Origin: F23-B02 sp963625685
GTDB lineage: Bacteria > Bacillota > Clostridia > Oscillospirales > Oscillospiraceae
NCBI GenBank assembly: GCA_963625685.1
Contig: CAVFTR010000003.1
Span: forward strand, 1 to 64,000
Direction of reading: 5' to 3'
Length of the DNA: 64,000 nt
Below, piece by piece: positions 58,791-64,000 of the stretch. The stretch's first letter is position 1. Each line of letters starts with the position of its first letter. Both the position numbers and the translations under genes were made by a program. The notes below the pieces were generated by a model. The model saw only the letters and a list, made by a program, of their open reading frames with translations. It was not told where the DNA came from and made no database searches.

Positions 58791-59681
58791 TTACAGATGC
58801 TCTTTCAGAATATCCAGAAGCGTTTTCAGCGTGCTGATCGATTCGACGTAGGCGCGGCGCACGCCGTCTATATCTCTGAGGTCGGTGTTCGGCGGAACGT
58901 TTGAGAACTGATAGCTCGTGTGCAGCGCGAGAGCCGCCTCGCCGTCCTTGAGCGCAAGGCCGCACAGCATGCCGCCGGCAGCCCTTTCAAGCTCTGAGCA
59001 CAGCGTGCGCATTTCCGGCGTTACCAGCGCCATGGCCTCGCGCCCGTCGGAGGTGCGGATCTTGAAGCGCCCGGCGAACACAGCAGGATCGGAAACATCG
59101 CCCTTGGGGGGAGATTCCTGATAACGGTCGGTGATGCGTATATCGCGGTTTGCGTCGCAGATATCCGCGCAGCGGATGACAACGCCCCTGAACACGTGGA
59201 CGGTCCACGTGTTCCAGTTGTCGTTATCAGGGCCCGAGCGCTCCTCGACGAGATGGTCGAGCGCGACGTTTGCCACCGAAAAGCGCAGGCCGTCATGCTC
59301 GCCCTCGAAGAAGTTCGAGATATCGCTGTCCTCCCAGCACTGATCGACAAGCTCTGCGCCATTAAGATATGCCTTGTCTATCGGCATGGCCGGCTCCGCT
59401 GTCCCCGGCCCGAAGGCGCTTTTGAGCTCCGAGTGGAAAAAGTCGCCGAGCTGGAGGTTCAGAAGCACGTTTTTCTTCGTGTTCACGACGAAGCTTATGA
59501 TGACAAGCACGATAATACCCGCAAAAAACAGCCCCGCGAAGAGCCACAGATCGTGCTTTATAAAGGCGGTAGCCGTGCCTGCCGCGATGAGGATAAGGCC
59601 GATTATCTGCCCTATGCGCTCAAGCGTCTGATATCTGCCGAGCCTTCTGGAGAGCTCGGCGTCGCTCATTTTTTTGTTCAA
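58791..59681 (-). CDS. DUF3137-like membrane protein
   Basis: The protein has 296 residues from TTG 59681, which has GGAGG 8 bp upstream and overlaps the stop of the preceding lipoprotein gene (TTGA). Two membrane helices lie at about residues 22-42 and 47-66. A soluble domain follows, with YLNGAELVDQCWEDSDISNFFEGEHDG and NTWTVHVFRGVVI resembling DUF3137. The function is unknown. It is the last gene of an operon with three lipoproteins. Confidence 0.7.
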   Translation of the reverse strand: MNKKMSDAELSRRLGRYQTLERIGQIIGLILIAAGTATAFIKHDLWLFAGLFFAGIIVLVIISFVVNTKKNVLLNLQLGDFFHSELKSAFGPGTAEPAMPIDKAYLNGAELVDQCWEDSDISNFFEGEHDGLRFSVANVALDHLVEERSGPDNDNWNTWTVHVFRGVVIRCADICDANRDIRITDRYQESPPKGDVSDPAVFAGRFKIRTSDGREAMALVTPEMRTLCSELERAAGGMLCGLALKDGEAALALHTSYQFSNVPPNTDLRDIDGVRRAYVESISTLKTLLDILKEHL

Positions 59682-60670
59682 AGCTTATACCTCCAATCAG
59701 CGCAGATGTCGAAAAACAGTGCGCTTTCCGTGTCTATGAGGTCGATGTCCATTATGCATGCCTCGGGATAAATGCTGTCGCCCTGCTTGCGCTTTTCGTA
59801 GTCTTTAAAGTTATCCGTCTGCGTTTCGGCGGCAAAGACAAGGCCGTCGTAGTCATCGGGCAGATATGCAACGTAGCTTCTGGTCATTATCATCGCATAA
59901 TCCCCGACATTATACTGCCAATCGGTCGAATATGCAAATTCAACGTCGGCGGTTTTCTCTCGGTAGTTCACGGTGTGGATATAGTAGTTATCGCCGCGCT
60001 CGGAGCTGCCGTATGCGGCGGCATCGGTCAGCCACATGCCGCTGTAGTAGTCATACAGGTCGCAGGTGACGTTTGCTATGTATTCCTTACCGAAGTAGGG
60101 AATAGAGTCGTTCGGGATGTAGCAGATCGCGTCAAACTCCACCTCGCGTATGCCGTCGTGCGCCTGCTCGCCGAGCATATTGATCTCCCAGTAGCAGTCG
60201 GCGGTGTTGAAGCCCTCGCCGAGGTTAGCGTAGCTGCACACGCCGTTTTCGAGAAGGTATGTGCCGTTGTCGGCCGCGGCGTTGAATCCAAGGCCGTTTC
60301 GCTCGAAATACGCAAGACTGGATTCTATCTTATCCACGCGCCTGAGCACTCCGTCATTTACGCTGTCGATGAGCTCGGCGTTTGAATATGCGAGTGTCAG
60401 CGTATCGCCGTCGTCGTAAGAAAGCGTTATGCCGCTGTCCGTGAGCGATACCGAGCCCGAGTAGAGCACCTCGTCTTCGGCGTTTACAAAATCCCATGTC
60501 GAGTCATCGTGTATGCGCAGCCAGAGATTTTCGTCAACATATTCCCACAGACCGGCGTAGTCACCGAGGCTCGGCTCGGCCGGGGTATCGTCGCCGCTCC
60601 CGCAGGCGGCAAGGCCGAGGCACAACATAAGCGCCAATATAAGCGCGGTGATTTTTCTGTATCCGTTCAT
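59678..60670 (-). CDS. Lipoprotein A of the three-lipoprotein operon, unknown
   Basis: The protein has 330 residues from ATG 60670 (GAGGAT upstream). The signal peptide ends L-A-A-C with the lipidated Cys at position 23. The mature part is acidic and beta-rich, with Trp/Tyr-rich strands such as YAGLWEYVDENLWLRIHDD and CYWEINMLGEQAHD. This N-terminal part resembles a lipocalin-like or stress-type beta barrel, but I cannot name it. It overlaps the DUF3137-like gene. Confidence 0.65.
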   Translation of the reverse strand: MNGYRKITALILALMLCLGLAACGSGDDTPAEPSLGDYAGLWEYVDENLWLRIHDDSTWDFVNAEDEVLYSGSVSLTDSGITLSYDDGDTLTLAYSNAELIDSVNDGVLRRVDKIESSLAYFERNGLGFNAAADNGTYLLENGVCSYANLGEGFNTADCYWEINMLGEQAHDGIREVEFDAICYIPNDSIPYFGKEYIANVTCDLYDYYSGMWLTDAAAYGSSERGDNYYIHTVNYREKTADVEFAYSTDWQYNVGDYAMIMTRSYVAYLPDDYDGLVFAAETQTDNFKDYEKRKQGDSIYPEACIMDIDLIDTESALFFDICADWRYKL

Positions 60671-60699
60671 TGCGCTTATCCTCGCTCTCTCTTTTATCA

Positions 60700-61407
60700 T
60701 CAGCCGCGGCTGAAGTAGCCCAGGCTCGATATGTACAGAGTCTCGCCGTTATCGTGAAGCTCGGCGTAGGAGCCGGAGCGGTCGCTTCCGTAGGCGTAAA
60801 CAGCGCCGAGCTCGGGCTCGTATCTGAAATCGCCGCCGTCGGTCATCTCATCGTTGAGATATGCCGCCCAGCTTCCGCCCGATATCTCGATATAGTCGGG
60901 CTGATCGCTCCCGGTGCCGAGCCAGGTGCCCTCAAAATCGCTCAGATCAACGTCGTCTGAGCTGCCCATCTCGCTCTCCTCGGGCTGAAACACGAAAAGC
61001 TCTCTGTCGGCGTCCCAGAACCAGACTAAAAGCACGGTGTCGCCGTCGACGGTGAATATCATCGCAGCGTCGCTGTTGCTGTCGCCGTCGCGGTCGGCAA
61101 AGTCGATGCTTTGAAACGCCACCCACGGATCGTCATCGTCGGAAACTATCTGCATGGGGTATGTCACATAGTCAAACAGGGTCTGCTCGATGTCGTCGTA
61201 GTAAAACGTCGCGCTGTCGCGGTCGACGCAGACGAGAACGTCCGTATCCTCGCCGCCGCGCGTTATAATGCCGTTTGCGCGGACAACGCCCGTTGTGCGC
61301 CAGTCGCCGCCAGCTATCTGATCGTCATTATTCGTGCCATTATCGCCGCAGGCGGCAAGGCACAGGCACAACATAAGCGCCAAAAGTAAAGCAATATGTT
61401 TTTTCAT
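60700..61407 (-). CDS. Lipoprotein B of the three-lipoprotein operon, unknown
   Basis: The protein has 235 residues; the signal peptide ends L-A-A-C with lipidated C20. The mature part is very acidic. D105-R-D107-G-D109-S-N111-S-D113 looks like a calcium-binding EF-hand/dockerin-type loop. A C-terminal DFEGTWLGTGSDQPDYIEISGG strand pattern recurs in form in lipoprotein A. It overlaps lipoprotein C by 4 bp (ATGA). The DNA encoding its signal peptide is almost identical to that of lipoprotein A. Confidence 0.65.
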   Translation of the reverse strand: MKKHIALLLALMLCLCLAACGDNGTNNDDQIAGGDWRTTGVVRANGIITRGGEDTDVLVCVDRDSATFYYDDIEQTLFDYVTYPMQIVSDDDDPWVAFQSIDFADRDGDSNSDAAMIFTVDGDTVLLVWFWDADRELFVFQPEESEMGSSDDVDLSDFEGTWLGTGSDQPDYIEISGGSWAAYLNDEMTDGGDFRYEPELGAVYAYGSDRSGSYAELHDNGETLYISSLGYFSRG

Positions 61408-62162
61408 ATCAGCCGGACCCTTATGTAGCAGTCGTACTCGCCGCCCCAGTACAGAGTGTTGTCGTCGGCGAGGGAGATATCGTAGATAATGGGGGACTGG
61501 TCCGGATCGAGAGGGTCTTTCAGTACGGAACGGGCAGAGTATGCATTTTCATCGATATAACTTATGCTGATGCCTCTGTCGACAAGAGAGGGCTCGCCGT
61601 CATTGTCCTCATAAAGCTGCCACTTGCCGTCCATGCCTATCTGAAGGCAGCTGGACGAGCTTTCGTCGCCGTCGAGGTACCACACACCGGCAAGAGCCTT
61701 TACTCTGTCATCAACGTCATCGCCACTGTCGTCATCCCTCACAAACTCGCCCAGCTCGTACACGTTCAGCGTGCCGTCGTCGGAAAACCAGCAGTGATAG
61801 GCTATGCCGTCGTACTCGTTGTAAAAGTAGTCGGCGCTGTACTCGGGCGAGGTCTGTATGAAGCCGCTGGCCGTGATGAGATCCTCGCTTGCGTAGACAT
61901 AAAAGCGCAGCTCCTGCCCGTCGTCGCTCAGCTCGATCTCGAGCTCGCGTTTGCCCGGATCCACCCAGTCACCGCTGTACATGCCCTCGCTTGCCATATA
62001 TGCCGGGTCCTTGACCATGCCCTCAAAGCTGTCGGGCGTGCCGCCGGAGATATCGCCGTCATCGTCATTGCCGCCGCCCGTATCGCCGCTGCTGCACGCG
62101 GCAAGGCTCAGGCACAGCAGCAGCGCCAGTGCGAGCGCGAGCGCTCTGGTATGCTTTTTCAT
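61404..62162 (-). CDS. Lipoprotein C of the three-lipoprotein operon, unknown
   Basis: The protein has 252 residues with GGAGG upstream; the signal peptide ends L-A-A-C with lipidated C23, followed by a Gly/Asp-rich linker. The mature domain is acidic with a LAGVWYLDGDESSSSCLQIGMDG pattern similar in style to the strands of lipoproteins A and B. It is the first gene of the operon, behind a consensus promoter. Confidence 0.65.
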   Translation of the reverse strand: MKKHTRALALALALLLCLSLAACSSGDTGGGNDDDGDISGGTPDSFEGMVKDPAYMASEGMYSGDWVDPGKRELEIELSDDGQELRFYVYASEDLITASGFIQTSPEYSADYFYNEYDGIAYHCWFSDDGTLNVYELGEFVRDDDSGDDVDDRVKALAGVWYLDGDESSSSCLQIGMDGKWQLYEDNDGEPSLVDRGISISYIDENAYSARSVLKDPLDPDQSPIIYDISLADDNTLYWGGEYDCYIRVRLI

Positions 62163-62196
62163 GGTGTCGCCTCCCTATAAAAATATATACAAAGCA

Positions 62197-62225
62197 ATTA
62201 TATATTGCAGCAGACGCATTTGCAA
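62197..62225 (-). promoter_or_regulatory. Promoter of the lipoprotein operon
   Basis: On the minus strand TTGCAA (62220-62225), 17-bp spacer, TATAAT (62197-62202). Confidence 0.75.
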
Positions 62226-62237
62226 GCAGATATAACA

Positions 62238-62265
62238 AAAAAGCCCTCCGGTGAGAGGGCTTTTT
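62238..62265 (-). terminator. Terminator downstream of the small helical protein gene
   Basis: AAAAAGCCCTC and GAGGGCTTTTT pair around CGGTGA; symmetrical, placed between two minus-strand transcription units. Confidence 0.85.
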
Positions 62266-62271
62266 CGTCAA

Positions 62272-62493
62272 TTACTCATGAATTTCGCCGCTGTCGATGG
62301 CTGAAAGAGCCTTCTCGACCATGCCCGCGTGGGAGAGCTCCGACTTCGCCAGAGCGTCGAGAGTTTTGCCGACGTGTCCGCAGCCGCCCTTTTCGGCGAG
62401 CCTGGACGCGCCTCTGTAGCCCTTTTCGGCGGCAAGCTCACCGAGCCGCGCGGCCGACAGATAGCATTTTAACAGGCCTTTTGAAATGTTCAC
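62272..62493 (-). CDS. Small helical protein with ferritin-like half-motif
   Basis: The protein has 73 residues from GTG 62493, which has GAGGAG upstream. Two predicted helices carry LGELAAEKGYRGASRLAEKGG and LDALAKSELSHAGMVEKAL. The S-E-L-S-H-A pattern recalls the E-x-x-H motif of rubrerythrin, but only half of a ferritin-like bundle is present. A metal-binding role is speculative. It lies 10 bp after the FMN-dehydrogenase gene and is probably co-transcribed. Confidence 0.55.
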   Translation of the reverse strand: MNISKGLLKCYLSAARLGELAAEKGYRGASRLAEKGGCGHVGKTLDALAKSELSHAGMVEKALSAIDSGEIHE

Positions 62494-62503
62494 GTCGTGC
62501 TCC

Positions 62504-63523
62504 TCAGGGAATGAAAATATTGTCCTCGCCGATGTCGGCAAGCGTGGGGGTGCCGCACATGGTCATCGTATCGCGCAGCTGAGAGACGATCCTGTCCATG
62601 TAGACCCTGAAGCCCTCCGCGCCCTCGGCGTATATGAACGGGACGACCGGGCGGCCTATGAGCACCGCGTCGGCGCCCAGAGCAATGGCCTTGAACACGT
62701 CGACGCCGCTGCGGATGCCGCCGTCTACGAATATCTTCGTTTTGCCCTTGACTGCCTTCGCTATGGCGGGCAGCACCTCCGCCGTCGCGGGCGAGCAGCC
62801 CTGGACCCTGCCGCCGTGGTTGGACACGACTATGGCATCGGCTCCGGCCTCCACGGCCTTCTCGGCGCCCTTTACGGTCATTATGCCCTTTACGATGAAC
62901 GGCATTTTGGCGTGATCTATGATCTCGCGCATCTCCCCGACCGACTTTGAGCCCGCGTTGGGGTTCATCGCCTTGAGGAAGGGGAGGCCCGCGCCGTCGA
63001 CGTCCATGGCGGCGGCGAATATGCCCAGCTCGTTGAGCAGGTCTATCTTCTCGAACACGAACTCCTTGTTCCAGGGCTTTATCGTCGGGATGCCCATGCC
63101 GCCGATGGCGGCCATATCCCTTGCGGCGCTCTGCATGACGGCGGGGTCGACGCCGTCGCCGGTGAGCGCGCAGACGCCGTATTCGGCCGCGGCGTTTATG
63201 AGGATGCGGTTATAGCTCTGATCGTTGTGCTTATCGCCGTAATGCATGCTCAGAGCTCCGAGCGGGGCGATGAATACCGGCGCGGAGAAGCTTTTGCCGA
63301 AGAGCTCAAAGCCCGTATCGACGTCGGCGTTGGGGCAGAGCGTATCCATGTTGACGAATATCTCCTGCCACTTGTCGTAGTTGCGCGCGGCGGTGTTGCC
63401 GGGGGCCTTGCAGCCGGGGCCGGGCATGATGCTGCCGCAGGCCCTGCCGTTGCAGACCGGGCATGCCTTGCAGTACGGGCCGACCTCGCCGGCCGCTTTT
63501 TTCAGAATCTCATTGTAGTCCAT
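62504..63523 (-). CDS. FMN-dependent alpha-hydroxy-acid dehydrogenase family protein
   Basis: The protein has 339 residues. The TIM-barrel FMN family motifs are seen: PVFIAPLGALSMHY, MPFIVKGIMTVKGAEKAVEAGADAIVVSNHGGR with the catalytic His, and FVDGGIRSGVDVFKAIALGADAVLIGRP. The N-terminus carries a Cys cluster, YCKACPVCNGRACGSIMPGPGC, not part of the classic lactate oxidase core; it may bind a metal or Fe-S cluster. It probably oxidises L-lactate or another 2-hydroxy acid. An isopentenyl-diphosphate isomerase-like activity is a less likely alternative. Confidence 0.85.
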   Translation of the reverse strand: MDYNEILKKAAGEVGPYCKACPVCNGRACGSIMPGPGCKAPGNTAARNYDKWQEIFVNMDTLCPNADVDTGFELFGKSFSAPVFIAPLGALSMHYGDKHNDQSYNRILINAAAEYGVCALTGDGVDPAVMQSAARDMAAIGGMGIPTIKPWNKEFVFEKIDLLNELGIFAAAMDVDGAGLPFLKAMNPNAGSKSVGEMREIIDHAKMPFIVKGIMTVKGAEKAVEAGADAIVVSNHGGRVQGCSPATAEVLPAIAKAVKGKTKIFVDGGIRSGVDVFKAIALGADAVLIGRPVVPFIYAEGAEGFRVYMDRIVSQLRDTMTMCGTPTLADIGEDNIFIP

Positions 63524-63578
63524 GATCGTACCTCCTGTTTATCTTGATTTATATGCTTTTTACTGGATCATCGGCTTC

Positions 63579-64000
63579 TCAGACGCCGCTCAGATCAAAG
63601 TCCGGTATCATGTCGTCCGTGGCCGCCGAGGGCTCCTGCCAGTAGCCGTTATATATGCCGCGCTCGGCCATGTAGCCGACGAGCGCGTCGTTTTCCTCCG
63701 CCGTGACGGTCCTCTGAAGCTCCGGAAATCGCTCGGTGCCAGGCATGGGAGTGTACTGCGCCATGAGCGAGAACAGCACGTCGTCGCCCGGGAAATTATC
63801 GGCCACGAAGTCTATGACGGCGCGGCTGTTATCCGGGCGGCCGGGCAGGATCAGGTGCCGGATGAGAACGCCGGACAGGAGCATGCCATCTCCGTCGAGC
63901 TCAAAGGGGCCTGTCTGCCGGAACATCTCGCTTATCGCGGCCTTCGCTGTCTCGGGATAGTCCGGCGCGGCGGAGTAGCGCGCGGCAAGCGCCGCGTCCA
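63579..64000 (-). CDS. Radical SAM protein, PflX/COG1313-like, C-terminal part (partial)
   Basis: The reading frame stays open to the right edge of the window, so the N-terminal CxxxCxxC domain is outside. The visible part, about 140 residues, includes LAARYSAAPDYPETAKAAISEMFRQTG, GVLIRHLILPG and LMAQYTPMPGTERFPELQRTVT. This resembles the end of COG1313 radical-SAM proteins annotated as pyruvate-formate-lyase-activating-like. It precedes the FMN-dehydrogenase gene on the same strand, 55 bp away. Confidence 0.8.
   Translation of the reverse strand, partial: DAALAARYSAAPDYPETAKAAISEMFRQTGPFELDGDGMLLSGVLIRHLILPGRPDNSRAVIDFVADNFPGDDVLFSLMAQYTPMPGTERFPELQRTVTAEENDALVGYMAERGIYNGYWQEPSAATDDMIPDFDLSGV

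Noticed and set aside
1..64000. CRISPR arrays, rRNA, tRNA, prophage and transposase genes
   Set aside because: No direct-repeat array, no rRNA or tRNA signatures and no phage or transposase-type proteins were found on reading both strands; a short tRNA could still be missed by eye.

Overview
This 64-kb window looks like chromosome from a high-GC, spore-forming clostridial Firmicute, probably a gut Oscillospirales/Ruminococcaceae-like organism. This lineage call is inference. It rests on the strongly G/C-biased codon use, Gram-positive SD sequences (GGAGG, GAGGTGA) with frequent GTG and TTG starts, consensus sigma-A promoters, a spoVAC gene, SLH-anchored surface protein, an Rrf2-iscS-iscU operon, ECF transporter S components, a TPP riboswitch and intergenic repeats of a kind common in gut clostridia. 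I saw no rRNA, tRNA, CRISPR array, prophage or transposase gene. Almost all genes are ordinary chromosomal genes in short operons separated by clear intrinsic terminators.

Layout. 1-4.4 kb: end of glyS, an LTA-synthase-like sulfatase, a small membrane protein and nadE, whose glutaminase domain looks dead. 4.5-6.2 kb: a structured repeat, then a sigma factor and its anti-sigma factor. 6.2-11.1 kb: a candidate small RNA, a thioesterase, a P-loop ATPase, membrane proteins, a stand-alone E2-like acyltransferase, mntP and a VTT protein. 11.1-16.7 kb: an FHA protein, an MMPL transporter with a partner lipoprotein, dCMP deaminase and a YitT protein. 16.8-20.5 kb: a KdpDE-like two-component system, then cysK-cysE behind a cysteine-rich leader peptide and an attenuator-like hairpin. 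20.5-25.6 kb: guaB and a thiN-mnmG-mnmA operon. 25.7-31 kb: a lipoprotein, a pseudokinase/C-type-lectin fusion, an NSS transporter and a cation/proton antiporter. 31.3-33.5 kb: the rrf2-iscS-iscU operon. 33.5-38.6 kb: a second copy of the structured repeat, an SLH metallophosphatase, queH-queT and a TPP-riboswitch-controlled thiT. 38.7-41.8 kb: rpmH-rnpA-yidD-yidC-jag-acpP. 41.9-46.1 kb: spoVAC with two small genes, then murI-DUF1934-argS. 46.1-46.8 kb: a repeat-rich gene-free stretch. 46.8-58.7 kb: typA, gtrA-like, an RluA-type pseudouridine synthase, an EFR1-type protein, malQ, a GNAT acetyltransferase, an ABC-F ATPase, alpha-galactosidase and an ion transporter. 58.8-64 kb: an operon of three related lipoproteins plus a DUF3137-like membrane protein, a small helical protein, an FMN-dependent alpha-hydroxy-acid dehydrogenase and part of a radical-SAM protein.

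Functional links visible in the window: sulfur metabolism (cysteine synthesis, an Rrf2 regulator, Fe-S assembly, tRNA thiolation by MnmA), tRNA modification (mnmA, mnmG, queH with queT), cofactor supply (thiamine uptake and pyrophosphorylation, NAD synthesis) and envelope biogenesis (LtaS-like, YidC, MMPL, SLH). The most promising unusual items are the polycysteine leader upstream of cysK, the two-copy structured intergenic repeat, the NadE with lost glutaminase residues, the pseudokinase-lectin membrane protein and the lipoprotein operon with near-identical signal-peptide DNA.
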